From assembly GCA_963791455.1 (NCBI GenBank), contig CAWBSM010000003.1, forward strand, positions 186,001-250,000: 64,000 nucleotides of DNA, written 5' to 3'. Below are positions 38,536 through 46,719 of the stretch, one piece after another; the stretch's first letter is position 1, and each line of letters opens with the position of its first letter. The position numbers and the translations under genes are program-made. The DNA comes from Bog-473 sp963791455 (GTDB taxonomy: Bacteria; Actinomycetota; Acidimicrobiia; Acidimicrobiales; RAAP-2). Below the pieces are notes generated by a model. That model was not told the origin of the DNA. It did no database searches and saw only the letters and a list, made by a program, of their open reading frames with translations.

Positions 38536-38979
38536 TCAGGCGGGTTCCGGTCGGCCGAGGGGGTGCTGCAAGAACTCCTCGAGCTCGTCGTTCCAGGCGC
38601 GCTTGAGGTCGAGCTTGATCCACTCGAAGCGGTACTCGTCGGGATGGGCCCCGAAGCGGGCCCGGAAGCGGCGGATCTTGCGGTAGACGGTCGCCCGGTG
38701 GCACCCGGCGGCCTGGAGACCCCCGAAGCCTCCGGCCTTGTGCCAGGCCACCCAGAAGCCGATGAGCTCGGCGTCCTCGACGACCGTGGAGGTGACCTGG
38801 TCACGCAGGCAGGCGGGATAGTCCTCGATGGAGCTAATCGTCAGGGTGGTCTCGTGGTCCACCTCGGCTCGCACGTGCTCGGGCAGCGATTTCCAGTAGG
38901 CCGAGGAGCGGCCGTAGGCGATTCCTCGGCCCTCAGGGCTCTCGCTGGGGTCGGATCGGTAGTCGGGGGTCTGTGTCAT
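38536..38979 (-). CDS. HTH-containing island protein
   Basis: 147 residues from the ATG at 38979 (MTQTPDYRSDPSE). The middle is acidic; a helix-turn-helix-like GLQAAGCHRATVYRKIRRFR is at about residues 95-115, followed by FEWIKLDLKRAW. No named family recognised. As it precedes the rep/int remnants on the same strand, a control or excision role is plausible. Confidence 0.6.
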   Translation of the reverse strand: MTQTPDYRSDPSESPEGRGIAYGRSSAYWKSLPEHVRAEVDHETTLTISSIEDYPACLRDQVTSTVVEDAELIGFWVAWHKAGGFGGLQAAGCHRATVYRKIRRFRARFGAHPDEYRFEWIKLDLKRAWNDELEEFLQHPLGRPEPA

Positions 38980-39060
38980 GCGGTCGCAAGTGTGCGACTC
39001 GCTCTTGAGCTTGTCTAGACCTTTTTCAAGAAAATGCCTCCCAAATCGGCGACCCGGGAA

Positions 39061-39078
39061 TGGTACGATATCTGGTAC
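39061..39078. promoter_or_regulatory. repeated TGGTAC operator-like site before the toxin-antitoxin pair
   Basis: TGGTACGATATCTGGTAC contains two TGGTAC copies around a GATATC centre, 20 bases before the antitoxin start, and overlaps a -10-like TACGAT. YefM-type antitoxins autorepress at such short repeats. Confidence 0.45.
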
Positions 39079-39097
39079 AAGTAAAGGAGCGGACCCA

Positions 39098-39340
39098 ATG
39101 GCGATAACAGCAAGCGAGGCCAGGAAGAACCTCTTCCCCCTGATCGAGCAGGTGAACAACGACCGCCGGCCAATTGAGATCACCTCCAAGCGGGGCGACG
39201 CCGTGCTGATGTCGCGGGCGGACTACGAGGCTCTCGAGGAGACCGCCTACCTCCTCCGGTCGCCTGCGAACGCCCGGCGTTTGCTCGAGAGCCTCGAGCA
39301 GGCTCGCAGCGGTGATCGGCAGCCACACGATTTGCTGTAG
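39098..39340 (+). CDS. YefM/Phd-family antitoxin
   Basis: 80 residues. MAITASEARKNLFPLIEQVN with PIEITSKRGDAVLMSRADYEAL is the canonical DNA-binding N-terminal half; the C-terminal tail (SPANARRLLESLEQARSG) binds the toxin. AAAGGAG precedes the ATG. Overlaps the toxin gene by one base. Confidence 0.93.
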   Translation: MAITASEARKNLFPLIEQVNNDRRPIEITSKRGDAVLMSRADYEALEETAYLLRSPANARRLLESLEQARSGDRQPHDLL

Positions 39341-39600
39341 TGCGGCTCGTCTTCACGTCGCACGGGTGGTCCGACTATCTCCACTGGCAATCTGTCGACA
39401 AGAAGACGCTGAAACGAATCAACCGGCTCATCGAGGACACACTGCGTAACCCCTTTGCCGGCATCGGAAAGCCCGAACCGCTGCGCCATGTCCTCCAGGG
39501 CTGCTGGTCCAGACGGATCGACGGCGAACAGCGTTTGGTCTACATGGTCGAGGACGACGACATCATCGTGCTGCAGGCTCGGTACCACTACGAGACCTGA
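39340..39600 (+). CDS. YoeB/Txe-family mRNA-cleaving toxin
   Basis: 86 residues, GTG start in the antitoxin stop (TAGTG). Shows RLVFTSHGWSDYLHW, KKTLKRINRLIEDTLRNPF, GKPEPLRH and the C-terminal RIDGEQRLVYMV..ARYHYE. The conserved Glu, Arg and the final His-Tyr of the RelE fold are present. Ribosome-dependent mRNA interferase; likely stabilises the island. Confidence 0.93.
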   Translation: MRLVFTSHGWSDYLHWQSVDKKTLKRINRLIEDTLRNPFAGIGKPEPLRHVLQGCWSRRIDGEQRLVYMVEDDDIIVLQARYHYET

Positions 39601-40017
39601 CCTATGGAACCATTTCGGGAAGATTCAGACGGCCAGACACTTGAACTCCTACGCATTTTGTGGGTGCTGTCTTACAGGGCACGCACCGACTGGTGGCTCG
39701 CAAGATCGACACCTGACTGAATGGACCGAACTGGAATCTCATCCCAACTCCCCGACTCTGTACGCAATCTCCTCAGATGCATGCCGCTCTCGCATCGGCC
39801 GGCGGCTCCGCCGCCGCCTCGGCGGGCGGGTGACCCCCCGGTTACAAACCGCCCTGGTACGGCGACATCGGAGGCACGCCTGGAAATGGGCCGCGCGGTA
39901 GGGGACAGTTCCAGGGCCCCGAATGGAGGCTTGCGGGCCGATCCTTCCGTCGGGCGCTTCCGAGTCAACCTTCGACAGGGTCCTTACCTCTCAGGGCAGC
40001 TCGTTGCGGCTACCATT
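39601..40017. other. non-coding stretch before the riboswitch
   Basis: No convincing gene. A GC-rich stem region at about 39795-39840 (GGCGGCTCCGCCGCC and a following CGGCGGG run) could end toxin-antitoxin transcription. The promoter for the riboswitch transcript should lie in the last part, but I see no clear boxes. Confidence 0.35.
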
Positions 40018-40108
40018 GGAGCGGGTCGTTACTGGCGTCTGGGTGGAGTACCACCGGGGACCGACCAGCCGGCAGCCTGCCGGACATAGCCGTGCGCCTG
40101 GGCGAAGG
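40018..40108 (+). promoter_or_regulatory. ZTP (pfl) riboswitch upstream of serine hydroxymethyltransferase
   Basis: The conserved ZTP-aptamer pieces are in order: GGGTCGTTACTGGCG (40023-40037), GTGGAGTACCACCGGGGA (about 40043-40060), a variable hairpin CCGGCAGCCTGCCGG, then the hallmark GCGCCTGGGC (about 40094-40103). The aptamer binds ZTP/ZMP, which accumulate when 10-formyl-THF is short, and often sits before glyA in actinobacteria. The ribosome site AAGGAG lies about 20 bases further on with no U-run terminator, which suggests control of translation. Confidence 0.85.
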
Positions 40109-40134
40109 CTCGATGTCGTCCGAAGGAGCGCGTG

Positions 40135-41559
40135 GTGCCCGAACCAGTCGTAGCGAGTGCCTATCGATCGGCCTTGGAGGTGATCTCTGCCGCCGAACCA
40201 GATGTGGCAGCGGCCATTGTCGGTGAGCTGGAGTCCCAACGGCGTCAACTGAAGCTCGTCGCTTCAGAGAACTACGCCTCACCGGCCGTGCTGCTGGCCA
40301 TGGGCAACTGGCTGTCGGACAAGTATGCCGAGGGCACTCCGGGCCATCGCTTCTATGCCGGATGCGAGATGGTTGACCGGATCGAGACATTGGCTACGGA
40401 CCACGCCAAAGCACTGTTCGGCGCCGATCACGCCTATGTCCAACCTCATTCGGGGATTGACGCCAACCTGGTTGCTTACTGGGCCATCCTCGCCCACCGA
40501 GTCGAGCAGCCATTCCTCAACGAGGCTGGGGCGGCTCACGTGAATGACCTTGACTCCGTGAGCTGGGATCAACTGCGCAACGAACTGCACTCCCAGCGCA
40601 TGATGGGCATGGCTCTCGACGCCGGTGGGCACCTCACCCATGGGTTCCGACCCAATATTTCCGGGAAGCTCTTTGACCAGGCTAGCTACGGGGTCGATTC
40701 CGCTTCCGGACTCCTCGACTACGGCGCCATAGCGGCCCAGGTGAGAGAGTTCCGTCCGCTGGTGCTCGTGGCGGGGTACTCGGCCTACCCCCGGAACCCC
40801 AATTTCGCCATCTTGGCTGAGATCGCCCACGACGTCGGGGCTACTTTCATGGTCGACATGGCCCACTTCGCTGGGCTGGTGGCCGGGAAAGTGCTGGTCG
40901 GTGACCTCGATCCGGTGCCCCACGCCGATGTCGTGACCTCCACCACCCACAAATCACTGCGCGGACCTCGGGGTGGACTGGTGCTCTGCGCCGAGGAATA
41001 CGCACCCTACGTAGACAAAGGATGCCCGATGGTCCTCGGTGGACCGCTGCCCCACATGATGGCCGCCAAGGCCGTTGCCTTGTCTGAAGCTCGCCAGCCC
41101 TCGTTCGCTGCCTATGCCGTCCACATCGTAGAGAATGCACGCGCTCTGGCGGAAGGTCTGATGCGGCGGGGTGCACGGCTCATCACTGGTGGAACTGACA
41201 ACCACCTTGTGCTTTTGGACGTGGCTTCCAGCTTCGGACTCACCGGCCGTCAAGCTGAGGCTGCCCTGCTTGACGCAGGGGTCGTCACCAATCGCAACTC
41301 ATTGCCAGGTGACGCCAACGGCGCCTGGTACACCTCAGGAATTCGACTTGGCACACCGGCGCTGACCACGCTGGGATTTACGCCACACGAGATCGACGAA
41401 GTCGCCGACGTCATAGTCACTGCCCTGAGAGCCACGACACCGGCGACGTCCACAGCCAAAGCGAAGTACGAGATCGATCCCCACATCGCCCAAGGCTGCG
41501 AAGACCGGTGTTTCAGATTGCTCGACCGCCACCGCCTCTATGCGGACATCGAGCTGTAA
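40135..41559 (+). CDS. glyA: serine hydroxymethyltransferase (island-borne)
   Basis: Interconverts serine and glycine while loading one-carbon units on THF. 474 residues from the second GTG, which is well spaced from AAGGAG. KLVASENYASPAVLLAMGNWLSDKYAEG, HSGIDANLVAYWAIL, DMAHFAGLVA and the PLP Lys in STTHKSLRGPRGG are all intact. It is about 40 residues longer than the E. coli enzyme, with an extra HVNDLDSVSWDQLRNELHSQ insert and a longer C-terminus. Its codon use looks less GC-saturated than the core genes. Under the ZTP riboswitch. Confidence 0.93.
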   Translation: MPEPVVASAYRSALEVISAAEPDVAAAIVGELESQRRQLKLVASENYASPAVLLAMGNWLSDKYAEGTPGHRFYAGCEMVDRIETLATDHAKALFGADHAYVQPHSGIDANLVAYWAILAHRVEQPFLNEAGAAHVNDLDSVSWDQLRNELHSQRMMGMALDAGGHLTHGFRPNISGKLFDQASYGVDSASGLLDYGAIAAQVREFRPLVLVAGYSAYPRNPNFAILAEIAHDVGATFMVDMAHFAGLVAGKVLVGDLDPVPHADVVTSTTHKSLRGPRGGLVLCAEEYAPYVDKGCPMVLGGPLPHMMAAKAVALSEARQPSFAAYAVHIVENARALAEGLMRRGARLITGGTDNHLVLLDVASSFGLTGRQAEAALLDAGVVTNRNSLPGDANGAWYTSGIRLGTPALTTLGFTPHEIDEVADVIVTALRATTPATSTAKAKYEIDPHIAQGCEDRCFRLLDRHRLYADIEL

Positions 41560-41748
41560 ATGACTTGCTCGGAGAGTACGGGCAATGCAGAGAGGCTCTC
41601 GAATAAGAAGGCGTTACTGCACTATTAGATTCAACCGGGACAGAGGGTCGCTCCGAACAGCGAGCAGCACATCGCCCAGGGGTGTCCCCAACGCCCGATA
41701 AGGGTGCCATCGATCACTCCAGGTGATGTTCGATTAGACGAATCACAG

Positions 41749-43083
41749 TTAAGTCGCCAACAAATAGAGCCGCCACGTACCCGGCACGCCCTTCAACTCG
41801 TGATCTCCGTGGTCATCGAATGCGAGATCAGTGCCCACCATGTTGCTACGCACCGCGTCGCTCACAAGGACCTGACCAGGTCCCGCGATGTCGCATACTC
41901 GCTTCGCAATGGCGACGGCGAGACCGGCGATGTCATCGCCCCGCATCTCAATTTCACCGGTGTGTACGCCCGCCCGCAGCTCGAGCCCGAGGTCCTTAGC
42001 ACCGGCCTGGATCTCCGCGGCACAGCGCAACGCCCTTCCGGTGGCATCGAAGGTGACCAAGAACCCGTCCCCCAGGGACTTGATCTCATGGCCCCTGTGG
42101 CGATCGAGCACCGCCCGCACCATCGCATCGTGGTAGTCGCTCAGCCGAGACCATTCGCGGGGACCGACGCGGGCTTGGAACTCGGTCGAGGCCACGATGT
42201 CGGTGAAGAGCACCGCGGCCATCACCGCGTCGCCCTCGGCCCCGCTGCGGATGCCCGTCAAGAACTCCTCGATCTCGTCCGCCAAGGCATCCGTGTCGCC
42301 CACAAAGAACAAGTGGTCGTCGCCGGGGAGGGCGACGAATCGGGCGCCGTCGATGTGCTCAGCCAGGTACTGGCCAGCACCAACTTCGACGTAGAGGTCT
42401 CCCTGACGATGCAGGACCAGGGTGGGATGCGAAATGGAAGAGAGTAGGGGGCGCGCGTCCTCTTCCAACGCCACCCGGACCATGTCGGCGACCATGTTGG
42501 GACCGGCGCTGAAACGCATAGTGCGGGCATACCAGGCGTTAAAGCGCTCGTCCGCGATGCGACTCGGTGCGAGAAGCTGGATCGCTACGGCAGCCTCGCC
42601 CCAGTTTTCCCGATGATCCGCAACCATAGATTCGATCAGTTCGCGGGGAACCCCGTAGGGATAGTCGTCCTCTCGCACGAAATAGGCGGCGCTGTTGATC
42701 AGGACGAGGGAACCGACCCGTTCTGGATGGTCCAAAGAGAACCGGATCGCCGAGCCTGGCAAGCCCTCAGCCACCAGAGCTGCCCTCTCGAAGCCCACGG
42801 CGTCAAGTACGGCGCGGATGTCAGCGTCAGACACCTCGCGACGCTGTCCGTCTCGGAAATCACCCTCGGAGGCCCCGTTGCCCCGAGTATCGAACCACAC
42901 GTTCCGGCTGAAGCCGTCCAGTCGTCTTCGGAGGCGGAGGAACCCGGGGTCCTCTGCGAGGAGTTCAATCGGATAGGCCACATGGAGGAACAACAGTTCG
43001 AGGGGCCCATCCCCGCTTACCTGGTAGGCAAGGTTTGCCCCATCGGCCGAACGCGTGTAGCGGGTCTCAGCTGTGGCGGTCAT
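41749..43083 (-). CDS. alpha/beta hydrolase fused to a class III adenylate/guanylate cyclase
   Basis: 444 residues. Residues 1-270 are an alpha/beta hydrolase (LELLFLHVAYPIELL, WFDTRGNGAS, LVLHRQGDLYVEVGAGQYLAEH, GDDHLFF); the nucleophile elbow reads AEGLPGSA, without the usual Ser at its centre. Residues 280-444 are a cyclase homology domain: VLFTDIVAST with the first metal Asp, EIKSLGDGFLVTF with Lys and the second Asp, and RAGVHTGEIEMRGDDIAGLAVAIAKRV. The transition-state Asn is not evident. This domain order is common in actinobacteria and thought to couple ligand binding to cAMP. Confidence 0.9.
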   Translation of the reverse strand: MTATAETRYTRSADGANLAYQVSGDGPLELLFLHVAYPIELLAEDPGFLRLRRRLDGFSRNVWFDTRGNGASEGDFRDGQRREVSDADIRAVLDAVGFERAALVAEGLPGSAIRFSLDHPERVGSLVLINSAAYFVREDDYPYGVPRELIESMVADHRENWGEAAVAIQLLAPSRIADERFNAWYARTMRFSAGPNMVADMVRVALEEDARPLLSSISHPTLVLHRQGDLYVEVGAGQYLAEHIDGARFVALPGDDHLFFVGDTDALADEIEEFLTGIRSGAEGDAVMAAVLFTDIVASTEFQARVGPREWSRLSDYHDAMVRAVLDRHRGHEIKSLGDGFLVTFDATGRALRCAAEIQAGAKDLGLELRAGVHTGEIEMRGDDIAGLAVAIAKRVCDIAGPGQVLVSDAVRSNMVGTDLAFDDHGDHELKGVPGTWRLYLLAT

Positions 43084-43206
43084 CGTAGGACATTCTTACG
43101 AAAAGCGCATGAGGGCTGCTTGAAAGCATCCCTGAACGCCATCGGGACGGTGGGCAGTTCGGCACCTCTGGCGCAGAGCGTCTCTACCGCTGGCAAGGTA
43201 TGAGCC

Positions 43207-43548
43207 ATGGAGCCGATCACCGTCGATGCCTTCGAGGTCCTGGTGGCCGATGCCTTAGCGACGATCCCAGACGACCTGCGAGCGGAGATGAAGAACGTGG
43301 CGATCATCATCGATGACGAGAGCCCGCCGGGCCCACTCTTTGGCCTTTACGAGGGGATCCCTCTTACGAAGCGGGGCAGCTATGCGGGTGTGAATCCTGA
43401 TCGAATCACACTCTTCCTCGCCACGATCTGTCGGTCCGCCAACTCGACCGAGGACTTGGCCCGCCGGGTGCGTGTCACGCTGCTTCACGAAGTTGGCCAC
43501 CACTTCGGTATCGGGGAGACGAGGTTGCGTGAGCTTGGCTGGTCCTGA
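43207..43548 (+). CDS. small zincin-like metallopeptidase
   Basis: 113 residues with RVTLLHEVGHHFGIGETRLRELG: a HExxH zinc site with a third acidic/His ligand region downstream, as in the minimal zincin-like family of actinobacteria. LFGLYEGIPLTKRG and PDRITLFLATI are also typical of that family. No signal peptide, so it acts in the cytoplasm. Last gene of the island. Confidence 0.85.
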   Translation: MEPITVDAFEVLVADALATIPDDLRAEMKNVAIIIDDESPPGPLFGLYEGIPLTKRGSYAGVNPDRITLFLATICRSANSTEDLARRVRVTLLHEVGHHFGIGETRLRELGWS

Positions 43549-43946
43549 GAACGGGCGACGCTTTGTGCGACCTAGCGTCGAACGCCAGGACGGGGGCCGT
43601 TCGGCATCATGGGGATACGGAGGACGTCGGAAACGTAGCGTTGCTGGCATGCGTCAGTCTGACAGGGCTCGAAGTCCCTTGCCATCATTGGTCCTAGCGA
43701 AAGGATTGCTTGACGCCGATTCACTCCAAGACTCCTGGGATAGCCGCCAGTGATTCTCGAACCCCGCTGGTGAGTCGTAGACCTCGCTAGGGACATAGCG
43801 AGTGTTGCCAGTGCTCTTGGAGCTTGGGTCGAGCGGGTTCTCCAACTCGGGGCCCTTGGCTCACCCGTATAAGCGCGGACCGGGGATTACTGAGCTACCG
43901 GTCTTCGCCCCGAGCGGGAACGGCGGCGATACCGCCATGGCCAGCC
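43549..43946. other. non-coding right end of the island
   Basis: I see no gene with good codon use or a start site here. It leads to the repeated tRNA-Pro end at 43947. Confidence 0.35.
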
Positions 43947-43984
43947 ACGCAGAGGTCCCCGGTTCAAATCCGGGCCGCCCGACT
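43947..43984 (+). repeat. attachment-site repeat: 3' part of tRNA-Pro (right island end)
   Basis: 38 bases match 34916-34953 with a single difference (C for A in the acceptor stem). Upstream there is no D-arm or anticodon stem 5' strand, so it is only an attachment-site copy. Confidence 0.85.
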
Positions 43985-44045
43985 CGAGAGTGCCCTGGCC
44001 CGTGTTCTTTGCCATAGAGGCCCCCGGTCACGTACCGTCGTCGGC

Positions 44046-44456
44046 GTGACGCCGGAGGAGATCGCCGACCTCGTGCACCTGCGCCGGACGCGCGACCTCA
44101 TGGACCGTGCCTACGCCCAGCCCCTCGATGTCCCGGCCATCGCGCGGGCCGGACACATGTCGCCCGCGCACTTTTCGCGCAAGTTCCGTGCGGCGTATGG
44201 CGAGACCCCCTACTCCTATCTGATGACGCGTCGCATCGAGCGAGCGAAGGCGCTCCTCCGGCAGGGGATGTCCGTCACCGACACATGCGTCACCGTCGGT
44301 TGCACGTCGCTCGGCTCGTTCAGTTCGCGTTTCACCGAGATCGTCGGCGAGACGCCGTCGCAGTACCGCGCGCGTGACCACCGCGACCTCGAAGTCGTCC
44401 CGTCGTGCGTGAGCATGGTCGCGACGCGACCGCGGCGGAACTCGGTCCCGGTCTGA
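44046..44456 (+). CDS. AraC-family transcriptional regulator (DNA-binding domain only)
   Basis: 136 residues from a GTG at 44046. Two HTH motifs: VPAIARAGHMSPAHFSRKFR and VTDTCVTVGCTSLGSFSSRF, with GETPYSYLMTRRIERAK and GETPSQYRAR. No sensor domain. Forms a common two-gene unit with the VOC gene that follows. Confidence 0.9.
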   Translation: MTPEEIADLVHLRRTRDLMDRAYAQPLDVPAIARAGHMSPAHFSRKFRAAYGETPYSYLMTRRIERAKALLRQGMSVTDTCVTVGCTSLGSFSSRFTEIVGETPSQYRARDHRDLEVVPSCVSMVATRPRRNSVPV

Positions 44457-44553
44457 GCACCACCGGCGCCGGCGTCGCCGGATGACCGCCCCGTTGCGGT
44501 ATCGAGCAGGATCGGAGAAGCATTCAGGAGGACGGTGTTTGTACGATGGTGAC

Positions 44554-44949
44554 ATGGTCACGATCTCCGCAATGTTCATTCCCGTCCACGATCCCGATGC
44601 CGCGCTCGGCTTCTACCGTGACGCGCTCGGCCTCGAGGTTCACAACGACGTCGCGGCCGAGGGCTTTCGCTGGGTGACCGTCGGCGCCCCCGGACAGGAC
44701 GTCGAGATCGTTCTGTTCCAGCCGCACGGCGGTCGTTCGCAGGCCGAGGGCGACGCCCTCCTGTCGCTCGTGACGCAGGGTTCGCTGCAGGCGGCCATCT
44801 TCCGCGCCGACGACCTCGACACCACGTTCGAAAAGATCCGGGCCTCCGGCGCCGAAGTGCTGCAGGAGCCGACATCCCAACCCTGGGGGGCGCGCGACTG
44901 CGCGTTCCGCGACCCCTCGGGCAACCTCGTCCGCATCGCGCAAGCCTGA
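44554..44949 (+). CDS. VOC-family (glyoxalase/bleomycin-resistance-type) protein
   Basis: 131 residues from the ATG at 44554 (MVTISAMFIPVHDPDAALGFY). Two beta-alpha-beta-beta-beta units; WGARDCAFRDPSGNLVRI is the conserved end. The substrate is unknown. Paired with the AraC regulator. Confidence 0.88.
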   Translation: MVTISAMFIPVHDPDAALGFYRDALGLEVHNDVAAEGFRWVTVGAPGQDVEIVLFQPHGGRSQAEGDALLSLVTQGSLQAAIFRADDLDTTFEKIRASGAEVLQEPTSQPWGARDCAFRDPSGNLVRIAQA

Positions 44950-45004
44950 CCCCGCCCAGTGGTTCCGCTCACAGGACGGTTCCGTATCGAGGCTGACGAC
45001 GGGC

Positions 45005-46558
45005 TCAGTTCTCCCGCGTTGCCACCGGGTGGTCACCACCCTGGCGTCGCGGATGCCGGGCGTGCAGGCGGCGCGCCTCGCGCTTTGTCTCGTACATCGC
45101 CTCATCCGCCATCTGCCTGACCCGGTCCACGTCGCCATTCGTCCCACAGCAGGCGTACCCGATGCTGAGGGATGTCCGTACGCCCTGCACCTTGACGTGC
45201 GACACCGCCTCCTGGATGCGGTCGGCCACCCGGCGTGCGTCCGACTCGTCGGCGTCCGCCACCACGGCCACGAATTCGTCGCCACCGATCCGCGCGAGAA
45301 GGTCGCCTCCACGCAGCTTGCCGGAGGCGGCCCGGGCCACCCCGACGAGGATCTTGTCGCCGACGTCGTGTCCATGGACGTCGTTGACGGCCTTCAGGCC
45401 GTCGATGTCCATGACCAGGATGCTCAAGGCCCGATGGCGTCGGTCGCCGTCGAGGTAGAGCGCGAGACCCCGGCGGTTGTGCAGCCCCGTCAGCGGATCG
45501 GTGTTGGCCTGCATCTCGAGCTCCTGGTGGGCGATCGCGTTCCCCAGCGCGAGCTCCACCACGTTTGCCATCGCGCGGCACCGGGCGAGGATGTCGTCGG
45601 GGAATGATGCGACGCTGCTGTCAATCCTGACGATGCCGTGCATCTGCTCGTTCACGCTGACGGGGATGAACGCGGAATGCGTGATGGCAACCTCGTCGGT
45701 GATGGCGCGCAGCGTGGGACCCATCGCCGTTCTGTACACCTGCGCCACCATCGGCGTCCCCGAATCCCAAACCTCGCCGACGTAGGGATCGTCTCGCAAC
45801 AGGTAACTCGTCGGCAACGTCCCGCGATCGTCGAACACTGCCTCTTGAATGACGACTCCGTCGCCCACCCGTACGTACGAGGCGCTGGAGCAGCCGCTGC
45901 CCACGAGCTCCGCCATCACTAGCGTTCCCTCGGCGATGACGTCCGCGGGATCGCGCAGCGACGTCAGCGACTGGGTAGCGTCGTTCATCAGACGGCCCAG
46001 GCGGGCAAGGTCGTCGGAGTCCCGAACCTTGGTCTCGAGACTGTTGCGCAGATGGTGGATCGTCACCGTGACGACCACGGAGACCGCGGTCCACAGAAAG
46101 AGCCGGCGAAGCACCGTTGCGTCGCTGTCCTGGACGGCGATACCCGCCACGGTGATGCTCACCAGCGAGGCCGCCACGGTGATCACCGCGTACGAGGCCG
46201 GGTAGTAGAGGGCCATGCAGAGGACGGGAAGCAAGACCAAGACCGAGAGGCCCCCAGCCGTGCTCTGTACATTTGGGTTGGTGCCGCCGGAGATCAACAA
46301 GAGCGTGACCGACACCAAGTAGCCCAGCGTCGGCACGAGGACCGCCCACTGCGGAAAGCGCTGCCACGGGAGGAACAACGAAAGCGCGCACGCCGCGAAC
46401 ACGGCGAGGCTGGCCCAATAGAAGACAAGGTTGTTGGGACCCGGTGGCAGCGCTGCGCTCGCCTGCGCGGCTGCCGCCAGCCCGACGAAGATGGAGGCTC
46501 GCACGAAGAACTGGCGGCGGCGTCTCTGGACCCGCGCCTGATCGTCGTGCTCTTCCAT
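45005..46558 (-). CDS. membrane diguanylate cyclase with GAF-like domain
   Basis: 517 residues. Six predicted membrane helices (about residues 18-165), a GAF-like sensor (about 190-340, with HSAFIPVSVNEQMHGIVRI), and a GGDEF domain with LARIGGDEFVAVV. RGGD, five residues before GGDEF, is a product-inhibition I-site, so it should make c-di-GMP under feedback control. DPLTGLHNRRGLALYL marks the start of the domain. No EAL domain. Confidence 0.93.
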   Translation of the reverse strand: MEEHDDQARVQRRRRQFFVRASIFVGLAAAAQASAALPPGPNNLVFYWASLAVFAACALSLFLPWQRFPQWAVLVPTLGYLVSVTLLLISGGTNPNVQSTAGGLSVLVLLPVLCMALYYPASYAVITVAASLVSITVAGIAVQDSDATVLRRLFLWTAVSVVVTVTIHHLRNSLETKVRDSDDLARLGRLMNDATQSLTSLRDPADVIAEGTLVMAELVGSGCSSASYVRVGDGVVIQEAVFDDRGTLPTSYLLRDDPYVGEVWDSGTPMVAQVYRTAMGPTLRAITDEVAITHSAFIPVSVNEQMHGIVRIDSSVASFPDDILARCRAMANVVELALGNAIAHQELEMQANTDPLTGLHNRRGLALYLDGDRRHRALSILVMDIDGLKAVNDVHGHDVGDKILVGVARAASGKLRGGDLLARIGGDEFVAVVADADESDARRVADRIQEAVSHVKVQGVRTSLSIGYACCGTNGDVDRVRQMADEAMYETKREARRLHARHPRRQGGDHPVATREN

Positions 46559-46625
46559 AGCGTCTCCCCGGGGCAGTTGGTCCCAATGCGTCGCTTCTCT
46601 TCTTCTTCGGTCCGCCTACCCGCCA

Positions 46626-46649
46626 CTAGTACAGAGCCGAAAGTACTAA
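46626..46649. promoter_or_regulatory. inverted repeat upstream of the diguanylate cyclase gene
   Basis: CTAGTAC and GTACTAA arms separated by ten bases lie 68-91 bp upstream of the cyclase start in a rare AT-rich patch. Could be an operator or overlap the promoter. Confidence 0.35.
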
Positions 46650-46719
46650 TTCTGGATACAACACGTTCAGGGTCGTCTGCAGTCGAGGCTGCAGTGCTTC
46701 TACCAGGGATAACGGCAGC

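Larger units (their letters stand above)
34916..43984. mobile_element. tRNA-Pro-integrated genomic island of about 9 kb
   Basis: Bounded on the left by the 3' half of tRNA-Pro (34916-34953) and on the right by a copy of the same 38 bases (43947-43984) with one mismatch. The tyrosine integrase lies near the left end and points towards the tRNA, as usual. Cargo: an IS insertion, a decayed replication-like gene, an HTH protein, a toxin-antitoxin pair, serine hydroxymethyltransferase with a ZTP riboswitch, a hydrolase-cyclase and a zinc-protease-like gene. No conjugation genes, so it would need help to move. Confidence 0.85.

Noticed and set aside
43984..44949. AraC and VOC genes as island cargo
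   Set aside because: They lie outside the right tRNA-Pro repeat and form a common chromosomal pair.
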